Shown: one piece after another, positions 11,101 through 20,509 of the stretch | How the letters are laid out: each line of letters starts with the position of its first letter | Position numbering within the stretch: the stretch's first letter is position 1 | Assembly (NCBI GenBank): GCA_910592205.1 | Contig: CAJVPJ010000573.1 | Coordinates: 1 to 21,631, forward strand | DNA: 21,631 bases | Reading direction: 5' to 3' | Source: Paraglomus occultum | Taxonomy: Eukaryota > Glomeromycota > Glomeromycetes > Paraglomerales > Paraglomeraceae | The notes under the pieces: generated by a model | What the model was told of the DNA's origin: nothing | The model's input: only the letters and a program-made list of their open reading frames with translations | The model's database searches: none | Translations under genes and position numbers: made by a program

Positions 11101-12698
11101 TCCGACTCTTCTACAATTAGATTATCTCGTATACACAAACTCCGTTCTATTTATAAAGTCAGGAGGTAATAGTCGCGTCGCCGGAGTTATGCTTGCGATT
11201 GCCACGGCAATTATACTTGTCATTGGCCCTTGGATAGTAGGCTATATTCCAGTAATGGTGGTTGGTGCACTTATCTTCCATCTCGGTTTAGACTTAATGA
11301 AAGAGGCACTCATTGATACTTGGGGAATAGTGGATCGATTGGAATATGTCACGATAGCTGCCATTGTAATAGCAATGGCAGCCCTCGGTTTCGTTGAAGG
11401 GATATTCTTGGGTATTATTATGGCTTGTGTTTTCTTCGTATTGACCAATTCTAGAAAGAGTGCTATTAGAGCAACGTATTCGGGAAGTTCAGTCAAATCG
11501 ACTGTGAGGAGGCACTACAGGCAACAGAAATATCTTCAAAGAGTCGGAAACCAAATATATGCCATCAAATTACAAGGGTACCTTTTTTTTGGTACAATTA
11601 ACGGAGTAGAAGATGCAATCCGTAGTGTATTAGCTTACCGTAAATGGCGTCGCAACCCTATTCGATATTTAATTGTTGACTTTCAACTTGTTAGCGGGTT
11701 GGATTTCAGCTCAGCAGAGGCGTTTATCAGAATACAGAGACTGCTCCAAGCAAAACATGTCTACTTGGTATTGTGTGGAGCAGCGTACATGTCAGATGTG
11801 GGGAAAGCATTAAGGGCAGTTGGAATGTGGGATGATGGAAATAGAGAGTTTTTGCACACATTTGAGACGTTTTACGAGGCATTGGAATGGTGTGAGAATG
11901 AGTTGTTGAGGGCATATTACGTGAAGCCAGCAACACATGTAGCAAAACCCAATGAACATGGTGAGTGTCTGAACAGTTGGCGGATAATTAAAAGTGTATT
12001 CAGATTGATAAGCTAGCATTCTATTACATCACAAGAAGTAGGGCTTACGCTGCCACCGCACACTCAACCAAAAGCCATTAGTGAATTTCACTCTCCCCGG
12101 CAAAAATTGGTTGAAGCTGCCGGACAAATCACCCTACAAGGTAAATATCAAGTTACAACTGTTATATTAAAAGAGAACTACATTCGCTCGACCTAACAGA
12201 TGCAAATTTCTGTCAAAAGATGACAACCTGAATCAGCAACGAAGCACGCAACCGGTTGATCTCCTTCGCAATGCGTTCCAAGAGCTGACCAATGTCGGCG
12301 ACGACTTTTACACACGCCTAGCCAAGTACTTTCATAGAGTCAATGTCCCCGCCGGTGCCATACTTTGGAGACAGGGTGATGCTCCAGATTGCATGTACCT
12401 CGTTGAGCGTGGCTCACTTCGGGCTACATTCCGAGTAGAGGAGGGTAACCCAGCTCGTCAAGTAGAGAGTATTTTGGCTGGTACTATGGCTGGTGAGCTA
12501 GGATTCTTTGCTAATCGTCCACGTGATGCTACATTGGTTGCAGAGATGGATTGTGTGTTATGGCGGATGGCTGACACGGATTATGACGCGTTGATCACAA
12601 AGGATCCAAAAGTGGCTAATTTGTTTATTAGAGTATCATTGAATTTCTCGGCTGAGAGGCTTGCTACTATGTTGCAATATGCATTCCATCTGGCATAG
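8163..12698 (+). CDS. VSB1: Vsb1 (YGR125W)-like vacuolar SulP/SLC26 transporter with STAS and CNBD
   Basis: Membrane transporter of the SulP/SLC26 family. Yeast Vsb1 is linked to basic amino acid storage in the vacuole; the substrate here is inferred. Thirteen exons: 8163-8346, 8705-9388, 9499-9574, 9679-9755, 9896-9917, 10003-10129, 10201-10252, 10335-10673, 10742-10810, 10893-11024, 11121-11960, 12039-12140 and 12220-12698. All phases match, giving 1,060 codons plus TAG, close to yeast Vsb1. Residues 1-265 are polar and acidic, with ETVPLL near 195-200. The membrane domain is about 268-715 ([65 protein letters not shown]). STAS is about 730-850 ([29 protein letters not shown]). The CNBD is about 930-1040 ([24 protein letters not shown]). 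The ATG at 8163 has a good context (gccATGG) and opens the only frame joining the chain. Confidence 0.95.
9896..9917 (+). other. VSB1: 22-nt micro-exon of the transporter gene
   Basis: Between TTTTTAG and GTGAGT lie 22 bases encoding the middle of [12 protein letters not shown]. Skipping it would change the phase and break the frame, and the conserved VVPF motif of the family needs it. Confidence 0.88.
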
Positions 12699-13938
12699 TA
12701 TAATTTATCATAAACTATTGTGAAGATACATTTTATCATTGAAATATCTATTACTATACATTTAACACTACACTCTAAGATAGAGTCAAAAAAAGGCCAA
12801 GGCCGTTACATTCATTGGTTACTATTACATTATTTAACAAAAAAAAAAGGACTTTTGATCGATTTTATGTAACGGTCTCAATAAATCTCGTATTTATTGG
12901 TTAGAGATGCCTGACTAGAATAATAAATTGTGTATTTTGTTTCACAGTTTAAGTATCCCCACTCACCAGTTATCCTTAAAGGGTAATCGCCAAGTTTGGA
13001 ATCATAGCTGGACAATTGTGCACTGTGTATGATTTTCAATTCACGCACTATTCCGAAATGATCGTGTGACGAAAAATAAAGCAGGTCTCTTTGAATTGTT
13101 TACACGTGTGGAACGTCAAATAAAAAGTTTTCGACTGATTATTATTTTCTCTTTTGTTTTTCTGCACACTTTGATTTGGAATGGCTAGACTACTTCAATC
13201 CAGTGTTCGATTTGAATGGCTAGCATGTTTCAACCTAGCGCTAAGTGTACTTATTCTTCCTTTAGCCAGACCTGAGTCATAAACACAATCGGATTGTACA
13301 AGATTCGGGGGGTGTGAATAGATTTTGCCGTTAAATACGTTATCATTTATACGGTGCTGTATGATCACAAATATATTAATTTATAGTAGTTCCGATTCAA
13401 CAGTACTGCAGTAAGTATAGATTATCACAAATATTTGATCTGCATGGTGAACACAACTCGCCAAATGGCGCAATATTTCCCGTGCGTAGGTTACAACTTT
13501 TAACTGGAAAAAGATCTAATCTGATCAATTCACCATCATCATCATATAATCCATCGTCATCAATGTGAAAAAAAAAAATAATTATAGGTGCTTATTAATG
13601 GCATATTCAAGGGACATCTTGTACATTATTATTAATTATTTGTATATGATAATAACGTTTTTTAAAGCGACAGATACATAGTACAAATGCATAGAGTTAT
13701 GTAATTCGTCACTCCATCTTATTATTTGATACCTATAATCTTGTAATCATATTACATGTATAAAAGTAATAAAAATTTTCATTCCGCAAAAAAAATCTGT
13801 GACTGTCCTAATCACAGCCTATGGAGCATAATTAAAACAAACGTAACTGCAGTGGATCGATGGAGCCGTTGATGCAATTAATTACCGTTTATATTCGTTT
13901 CGGGTTAGGGATATAAGTGGGTAGAGATATATATCTTA
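12699..13938. other. 3' flank of the transporter gene and spacer
   Basis: AATAAA at 12880-12885, about 180 bases past the stop, is a plausible polyadenylation signal. The rest is AT-rich with no supported coding region. A short imperfect direct repeat sits at 13171-13240. Confidence 0.45.
13171..13240. repeat. Imperfect 35-bp tandem duplication
   Basis: TTGATTTGGAATGGCTAG at 13171 recurs about 35 bases later as TTCGATTTGAATGGCTAG, and both copies are followed by a related stretch (TTCAATCCAGTG and TTCAACCTAGCG). Confidence 0.55.
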
Positions 13939-14465
13939 TACAGTGTGACACGAAATTATTGATACAATAAATAGGGGGAAAAAAAAGGCTATTTACAGCC
14001 AACGACTTCACCAATTAACATCATTATAATTAACATATCGTTTTGTAGCTTACATAAGGATATTTATTACACAAGTTTTAATGTTCCTTGTTTTCTTTAT
14101 ATAGGCGTCCACCTTGAATTGATAACGTAGTTTTTGGAAACATATTTCACTTCTTCACCATGAACTCAGTCAATTTGTCACAGTTTTGGCGAATATCTTT
14201 CTACATTTCGTTGACAATACTCCAAAGTTTTTTAATGGGATTAATATCACGCAATACATTCGTCCTGGATGCATATGCTGTAACGGTTGATAGTCGGCCA
14301 GCACTTTGTGTTTTTTAGTCCCAGTTTTCCCCAACTTTCAAAAACCTAATAGATAATTGGAATGGAAATTTTTGCTGAAAATGTGTATTTTTTTTTGTTT
14401 ACATGACGCTTTTTGAGCCAAATTTGTCGTTTGAATTGAGTTCAATAATTTTGTGTCACATTGTA
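13939..14465 (-). mobile_element. Tc1/mariner-type element, deleted, with TIRs and TA duplication
   Basis: The ends are 22-bp inverted repeats. The left end, CAGTGTGACACGAAATTATT.. from 13941, mirrors the right end at 14442-14463, with two mismatches. Both are flanked by TA (13939-13940 and 14464-14465), the target duplication of Tc1/mariner elements. The body is only 523 bp, far short of the 1.2-1.8 kb usual for an autonomous copy, and it holds a decayed transposase C-terminus on the minus strand. It is therefore a non-autonomous, internally deleted copy. The assignment rests on TIR plus TA plus transposase remnant together. Confidence 0.85.
14147..14265 (-). pseudogene. Tc1/mariner transposase C-terminal remnant
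   Basis: The minus strand reads NVLRDINPIKKLWSIVNEM, then a TAG at 14203-14201, then KDIRQNCDKLTEFMVKK and a TGA at 14149-14147. This lines up with the SPDLNPIExLW signature of Tc1-type DDE transposases followed by a helical tail. The third catalytic acid, the E of NPIE in the family, is K here, and upstream catalytic regions are missing, so it cannot be active. It lies inside the TIR-bounded element. Confidence 0.75.
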
Positions 14466-14853
14466 ACCGGTACGTGTATTCCCAATCAAATAATATATCA
14501 ACAATCAGCACCTTTCAGACTTTCATAGATTATGAATTATTTGGCTGAAGGATTAATTAGACGCTTGGTTTAGCGGTACAACTTTGGCTGTGGATCAATA
14601 TTTATATTAATATGAAACTAACTCTACATTAAATCCATCATGAAACCAAAAAATTATAGATAGTGGTAGTATCGGAAGTATTTTGATGGGAAAACAGGTA
14701 GTCGATGAAAGGAAATTTAAAGACGTTATAGTTAGAAGCAATCCAAACCCGCCTCATAAGGTAAACAGGAATAATCTTGCAAAGTTAAAGATACTGGATG
14801 AAAATTATCGTGTACTTTATTATATACACAATGTTTAGTACGAAATTTTATCC

Positions 14854-15153
14854 TCACCTTTTCCCAAAACAAGCCCACACTTCCTTTTCATTAGTGGCAT
14901 AAAATTTTTCTGGAATCGCATTACATTCTTTGGTTATAAACTGTTTTAATTCATTATTCCTAAATATGCCTGCCACATGTTTCGATAGGGTTCAGTCAAT
15001 AGTCCGAATTTTATTTTCTGTAATAAAATCCTTAGCAACACGTAAAGTGTTTAAAATAATGAAGTCTGTTGGACAGATTTTGTCAAAGCTTTTTCGTAAA
15101 ATAGCGCGTTTTTTATAGCAACCCTTTTTTTGAGTCTGCGCATCAGTTATCAT
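14854..15153 (-). pseudogene. Second Tc1-like transposase remnant (tentative)
   Basis: One minus-strand frame of 99 codons starts at ATG 15153 and ends at TGA 14856-14854, with a single internal TGA at 14994-14992. It reads KKRAILRKSFDKICPTDF, then LRVAKDFITENKIRTID, the TGA, then TLSKHVAGIFRNNELKQF and ITKECNAIPEKFY. The pieces LRVAKDFITENKIRTID and ECNAIPEKF resemble the ARVAKDFLxEN..TIDWP and EEWNAIPxxF regions near the end of Tc1-like transposases. In that alignment the stop falls on the conserved W, a TGG-to-TGA change. The SPDLNPIE box between them is not readable. It differs from the remnant in the neighbouring TIR element, so it would be a separate insertion; no TIRs were found for it. 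Confidence 0.5.
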
Positions 15154-15209
15154 TGGTCGCAGGGGAGATCTCCTAGTAATACGTCATTGATTAAGCCGTA
15201 CCGTTAGAC

Positions 15210-16700
15210 ATGGACACCGCTGAGTGGAAACAAAGGCTAACGCGAAGTTGGATAGATAAGATGCACTGAGGGGTGGTGCAGTGGAACGCGACCAAGGAGA
15301 GAGAGACACGCTGGAGCGACAGGAAGATTACTGGTTAGAACGAAAAAAGACATGTTTGGATGCCTTGCGGCCCCAGCCAGGTAACAAAATTTGGGCGTTG
15401 GACATAGAGTAATGTGTACTTAGGGTAGAGTAGACAGTTTCTTTATATTAAGAGTTTTGTTGGGAAAATGTCGCCATTTAACACATTCCAAACAATCAAC
15501 TTTTGTCTTGTTCTCCTTTTGTAAGTACAGTACATGCTTTAAAGGATAATATTTGTGATGTATTGAATAACGTGCTGAAGAGCTGCGTATATTCGAGAGC
15601 TCCTGTTTCCGCACCCGGCGTACCTGATTTCAAAATGAAACGCTGATAATAGTGGTTGAAGTCAAACGGAACCCGTGTATTAGGAAATATGGGTAATCAA
15701 ACGTTGTCAGAATTTTATAAAAAAGATAAAAAAGCCAAGACAATAGTCCAACAGATTTATAATTATATGGCGAGGAACGAGTTGCAATTCGGCATTCTTA
15801 CGACTTATGAAGATCATTGGTTTATGTGGCGGCCCACCTCTACGAAAGTTTTCATTTCGCATACTCTTCAATTAAAGTCGGCATTTCCGCTGGTGCTGAA
15901 GGCATGGGCATATCTAGGGCAACGTGCTGAAAAGGACTATTATTCACCCAACACACTCCTTATTAATGTGAAGAGTGAATTGCAATCTGGGAATTCAAGC
16001 CAGGGCACTACGCACTGTTAGTCTCAGTCAGGGACAGAACTCGTTCGAAAAGCACAAGTTCAGAAACATCCCGTAATTTTGGAGAAAAAGGAAAAAGGCG
16101 GCTGCAAGATATGCAAATGTTTAACTATAAGGACTTTAAATTTGTGTCTATACTTGGAATTGGAAGGAGCGGAAAGACGTTAATGTGCATGTTTTATGGG
16201 CAGAGGATTGCCTTGAAGACTATTGATTTGTCAAAAACACCAGAATTCCTTCCTGAAATGCACAATGAAGTTTCTGTTTATCAATTCCTTAGACCTATTC
16301 CAGGCAAATACATACTAATACTAATACCAAATTTAGTATGTTATGGAACACTGGTAATATGTTCTTTGTCATTGGGATGACAATCATTGGCACTCCATTA
16401 ATATTAAGTGATCATAAACAAATAACACAAATGCAGAGGATTAATGCTATTTGTGCATTAAAAGCAATCCACAAATGGGGCAGACTGCAACAAAACCAGA
16501 CAAAGTGAACATTCTATTATGTGGCATAAATGAGGGGCTGATTATGATGTGGCTGTAAAATTGACCAGTATGACTGATGACGTTTTGAAAAGTAATAATG
16601 TGCTCATGGACTGGTTAATTTTAATGCTCACTTTATTATACCAGAATGTGACGAATATAAACCATAGCATGACCAGTGCTATATGGTATTTAATTATCTG
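15210..16700 (+). pseudogene. CRN-like REase-fold plus protein kinase gene, decayed
   Basis: Related to large Glomeromycotina families (Crinkler-like) joining a PD-(D/E)xK nuclease-fold domain to a kinase. The first exon starts at ATG 15210 (MDTAEWKQRLTRSWIDK), changes frame near 15258 (RQEDYWLERKKTCLDALRP) and meets a GTAAC donor at 15381. The nuclease part shows GVPDF, a frame change, VVEVKRNPC (the E-x-K motif), another change, then IVQQIYNYMARNELQFGIL and TTYEDHWFM, with a stop at 16018-16020. An S/R-rich linker leads to the kinase from about 16111: FKFVSILGIGRSGKTL, IALKTIDL, NEVSVYQFL. A (CTAATA)n expansion near 16310 and a frame change near 16350 follow (VIGMTIIGTPL, then KAIHKWG). The catalytic-loop region reads GRLQQNQTK with no HxD, and stops follow. 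At least six breaks make it a pseudogene. Confidence 0.8.
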
Positions 16701-18215
16701 ATATAATAATAACACAGCTGTGTTGAAGTTAGCTAAATATCTGTGTCCAAAGACTTTTGTAACACACTGTACAATATCACTGTCTAATGAAAAAACAGAT
16801 ACTTAATTGATATAAAAAACTTTAATACATAATCTTATTACTGTTTCCCCATATACTTGTTTGTATCAATTTTCTGAATATTTCTGAGAAATATGCTCCT
16901 ATTTGCAACTAATAATCTGATGTAACTTTTTACCGTAAATGCTTTATACAGTATTTGTCTGTCGAATTTTTAATATGCTTACATAAACTGTCAAGTTTAT
17001 TACAAAATAAATCTGGTTTCTCCCATGACTTATTCTTTGGTATGTCACATATAACATATAAAACTTTGATCAAACAAAGTTTTCCTGCCGTGCTCTAAAA
17101 CGTTTTTCGAGAGTTTTTACAATGGAAAAAAGATAAACACTCATTGTTGAATGTAATTTTATTCGACGAATAAACATTGTTTTGTAAAATCTTCCTCCTA
17201 CAATCGTACAACATTCCTTAAATTCTATTTTTAATTTAGTTCAAAATCACCTGAGGTTTCAAAATTTTTGTGACAGCACAACTAGCTAAATTCGGAAGAG
17301 GTTTAATATTACATAAGCAACCCGTCGAAAACTCATGTGTTGTTTGAATGTTCATTGAAATAAATACCCGATCAGTACCATTTATTAATTATTTTCTATC
17401 ATTCGCGATACTAATTGAATCGACATACTTGAAATTCCAACCGGATTACCGTTGACGAAAGTTGTCTATTCTCGCCGATATTTTCGTTAATTCGAATTAG
17501 CGTTTCAAGAACGAATATTTGTTGTTTAAATTAATATATAAGTGACGTTTTCTGACTAGTCAAGACCCTAAATCGAAGACCGCCCTATTTAAAATTAGTA
17601 TCAAATTTCCCCTTCGATTCCGTAATAGTATAAGCATTGTTGTTATATTATTTCGGTTACCCTTACTTTAGCAACTGCGTCAATTAAGCTGAACTAAACT
17701 GAATAAGTGACTAATATTTAATATATGTGCGCGCTTCTTTTCACTCCCTATATGACGTAAAATTTTCTACTCGTATCTAAATAAGGGTAGTGATAAGAGC
17801 TAAATTGCAAAACCCCCTCTCAGCAGATGTCATGGATAAGCTCTAACGTCTACGTATTCCTCCGAGATTTCCGATTCGGAGAGTAGCGAAAACCGCTATC
17901 CGGACTCTCTGTTGCGACTTAGTCTTGCCCCTAGGTTCGCATACTATCGGTTGACAGGATATTTATTTAATTGTCAATAAATGCGTTAGTTTAGAAAACC
18001 TTTCCCAAACGATAGATTTCCGAACTTAATCCCATTGGATCATAATCGTCGATTATTACTCGAGGTTAAATAAATATCTACGGATTAGCGTATACGATAC
18101 GAATTATTCAAAGCCTGTTAAAAGGTCACTAACTGTTTAGAAGAATTAGCATTAGTAGGCGTTGCCGATACGACCGTTGGAAGACGCTAAATCTCAAGGA
18201 GGTTACACGATCGCT
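16701..18215. other. AT-rich spacer
   Basis: No coding region is supported here. The only organised structure I can point to is a pair of overlapping hairpins at 17860-17909, annotated separately. Composition becomes somewhat less AT-rich after about 17800. Confidence 0.45.
17860..17909. other. Pair of overlapping, mutually exclusive hairpins
   Basis: CTCCGA (17860-17865) pairs with TCGGAG (17876-17881). GAGAG (17879-17883) plus TAGCG (17884-17888) pair with CGCTA (17894-17898) and CTCTC (17905-17909) around an AAAAC loop and a TCCGGA bulge. The two stems share bases 17879-17881, so only one can form fully. I do not recognise a known RNA family; chance pairing is possible. Confidence 0.3.
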
Positions 18216-18219
18216 CTCC

Positions 18220-18267
18220 CACGTGTAACGTCACGACAATATTAATGTTGGGCACAGAATATAAATA
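18220..18267 (+). promoter_or_regulatory. Putative core promoter: E-box, CRE-like site and TATA box
   Basis: CACGTG (18220-18225), ACGTCA (18228-18233, the reverse of TGACGT) and TATAAATA (18260-18267) are spaced like a TATA-type promoter reading right. ATGs follow at 18308 and 18333. These motifs are short, so this is suggestive only; the coding-like sequence that follows supports it weakly. Confidence 0.4.
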
Positions 18268-18307
18268 GAGCATATCCCTGCCTCACCTTGCACTTGCTTC
18301 AACTATA

Positions 18308-18999
18308 ATGGATAGTGACATGATAATAATAAATGAGTCAAACAAAATATCCCGTCTGTGTATTATTATATGATGATTCAGCCTCAATAATAATAATAAT
18401 AATAATAATAAATGCTTACAAGCATGTTGATGTCCAGATGGCCTGCAATAATAATAAATGGTTCCAAGACAACAAACATCTTCGTTGATTGATCTTTGTG
18501 TGCTCAATGACTTTTCACAACAAAGCCAAGTTGGAGGAAAATAAAGAGCTTGACATTGAAGAGTTTTTTGTTTACTCATGGACACTTGTCAGCCATTCAG
18601 CATCACAACTTCAACAGCATCAAGCATAATTTATAATTTGGATTTAGTCTTTACCTCACAAGCTGAACTTTCTCCCACAATTCAGAGTGATTGCACCAAA
18701 CACACCAAATTTTGGTTTTTTTTTTGATACATCTGCGGAAGAGTCCCTTTTTGACAATTCCCAGATGCACTATAGCTATGAGGACTAACAGTAATGGTAA
18801 GAAGTAATTAGCGGACAATAAACTAACATTCCTTGAACTATTATGCAAAATTTTTCCTTTTAGCAAAAAGCCAACTCCCTTCGGTCTCAAAAAAAGTCCC
18901 GTTTCGGTGAGTTGCTGTCATCTGTGCCTCCTACATTGATCCAAATCCCACATCAATATTCTGCTGACAAATTGAAGAAGCTCGCGAAAAAGCATTAAT
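18308..18999 (+). pseudogene. Possible multi-exon gene or gene wreck downstream of a TATA box
   Basis: Several plus-strand segments look coding but do not join into one frame. The frame of ATG 18333 reads MSQTKYPVCVLLYDDSAS, an AAT/ATA repeat, KHVDVQMACNNNKWFQD, a TGA at 18486, then KLEENKELDIEEFFVYSW. Another frame from ATG 18578 reads YNLDLVFTSQAELSPTIQS and runs into ten T at 18716-18725, where it stops; DTSAEESLFDNSQMHYSYE follows in the next frame. After TTTTCCTTTTAG near 18862 comes RSQKKSRFGELLSSVPPTL, then IQIPHQYSADKLKKLAKKH and a TAA. I do not recognise a family. It may be a real intron-rich gene, a pseudogene or chance. Confidence 0.3.
18386..18412. repeat. (AAT)n microsatellite
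   Basis: About nine AAT units in a row. It gives leucine or isoleucine runs in translated frames, which explains the poly-Leu minus-strand open frame over 18283-18585. Confidence 0.85.
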
Positions 19000-19361
19000 T
19001 ATTTAGCTTCATAATTCTGGTCGGCCTTTATCTTGTCCAAAATTAATAATCTATGGTTTCGATGTCATTATTATTATCTAATTAGATATTAAATAAATTC
19101 ATACGATTAATAGAACTATGGCAGACCTCAAGGAAGGTTTATTCTAACATTCACAAGAGCTTTGGTATCTATTGTGTTCGCATATAATCATTACGTTCAC
19201 ATATTAATATAGTCATTATGTGCACATGTGTTATTATTATGACGTTCACTTATTATTATAGTGAGATGCCTTCGATACGATAAAGTTGGCCTAATATGAT
19301 GCTTTTTCCCGGAATCAAGTCAGTTATAATATAACAAGATCTCTCTTTGTTATGATCTTTA
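19000..19361. repeat. AT-rich spacer with a 24-25-bp imperfect tandem repeat
   Basis: Within 19181-19265 a unit of the form CATAT..ATTA(C/T)GT(T/G)CA is repeated about three and a half times (starts at 19181, 19200, 19225 and 19249). The rest of the interval shows no gene. Confidence 0.5.
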
Positions 19362-19394
19362 ATGTATCAAAACGCTCACATGCGACACAAGATT

Positions 19395-19562
19395 TCAACT
19401 GGCCGAAGATGTCATACGGATGGTCACGTTAATGTAACCGCTTCCGGTGATTTTTATCTTGGGGTAGTAGTTCACAAAGACGCGTTCCACGAAGTCTCGA
19501 CTAGAAGGCTTTGCGAATTGGACCAAGAGCGTTTCCCTTCTGGAAGTATTGGTATTCTTTGA
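19395..19562 (-). other. Coding-like fragment, strand uncertain
   Basis: The minus-strand frame ending at TGA 19397-19395 reads RRETLLVQFAKPSSRDFVE and RVFVNYYPKIKITGSGYIN, with a GC content and codon choice unlike the AT-rich surroundings. The plus strand is also open (ATG 19362 to TGA 19561; SGDFYLGVVVHKDAFHEVS), so the strand is not certain. Upstream on the minus strand the frame runs straight into the repeat element at 19569-19832, which suggests a gene fragment truncated by, or carried beside, that element. I do not recognise the product. Confidence 0.3.
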
Positions 19563-19568
19563 AATACT

Positions 19569-19832
19569 AAACAGGCAGGCATATCCTACTAGCGTTAGGC
19601 CATACCGTCCTGCGTATAGATGTTTGGCGCTGGTTTCCAGGATCGTCCTTGAGCATATGTCTTGAGGCCTTGACTCTTGCCGGCCAGTTTCCAGAATGTG
19701 TCGTACCCTACTGAACATATGGCCATACCGTCCATTGTCAGATGTTTGGAAGCTGCTTCCTGGGCTGTCCCTGAGCCAACGTGCTAGGACCCTAGTCCTA
19801 GCCGGCTGTCTTCCAGTGAACCCTGCCTGTTT
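19569..19832. mobile_element. 264-bp inverted-repeat-bounded element with internal 123-bp duplication
   Basis: AAACAGGCAGG at 19569-19579 is matched by its exact reverse complement CCTGCCTGTTT at 19822-19832. Inside, two copies of a unit begin GGCCATACCGTCC at 19598 and 19721, 123 bases apart, and stay alignable for about 100 bases (AGATGTTTGG, TTCC.GG..GTCC.TGAGC, TAGCCGGC/TTGCCGGC). GC content is higher than the flanks. This looks like a small non-autonomous element or a fold-back repeat; no obvious target duplication is visible. Confidence 0.5.
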
Positions 19833-20509
19833 ATGCTGTTTATTTACATGATTTTTTTGTCGGTACCAGTACAAACTAAAACTAATTGCATTTATTATTA
19901 TTTGGTGATGGAGCCAGGCGGGTGAGGGATGGTGGGTGGGTAAAAATAAAGGTAAGCGAAATGTCTGTTATATTTATTGTGATTTATACGTGTTGTATAA
20001 GCTCTCAGCAGGCAAGCCGATGATGCACCTTGGCAGTGTACAAGTATAACTTAAGTTCTGATACATCTCATCGTGCTATTGATATGCTCTCTAACATACA
20101 ATCGAGTTTCACGTCAAGGATTTCGGTTTAAATTACCAATTAGTTCTTTTATTTCCTCTTCGGTTAAAATATTGTTTTGGTTTGTCATGATTTTATTTCT
20201 ATATTATTACATCCTCAATCACAGGCAATTGTTGAACACGTAAATGCAATTTTCTCGCCGAGTGGATGTCTTCCCGAAATACTTTACGCTGTGAATTTAT
20301 CAGTATTTTAATATTAAAAGATTAAATATAAAAAATTTAATAGAACAAACAAAAACTAATAAAGTAATAAAATCTGCGGTTGACTGAAATATTTTTATTC
20401 ATTATCAGTATATAATTTCTGACATTGATTCTATTATTAGTATTAGGCAGACAGAAATGTCAGTCCAGGACAGGGACTTTCTTTACAGAATTCTCTAGTA
20501 TTTGAAAAT
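19833..20509. other. AT-rich spacer
   Basis: A G-rich patch at about 19908-19942 (GGAGCCAGGCGGGTGAGGGA then GGTGGGTGGG) is followed by AT-rich sequence. No gene is supported. Confidence 0.4.

Noticed and set aside
11242-12019. Minus-strand open frames at 11242-11496, 11727-11945 and 11810-12019
   Set aside because: Antisense shadows of the STAS and membrane exons of the transporter.
18283-18585. Minus-strand 100-codon protein with a leucine run
   Set aside because: The leucines come from the AAT microsatellite, and the coding-like signal here is on the other strand.
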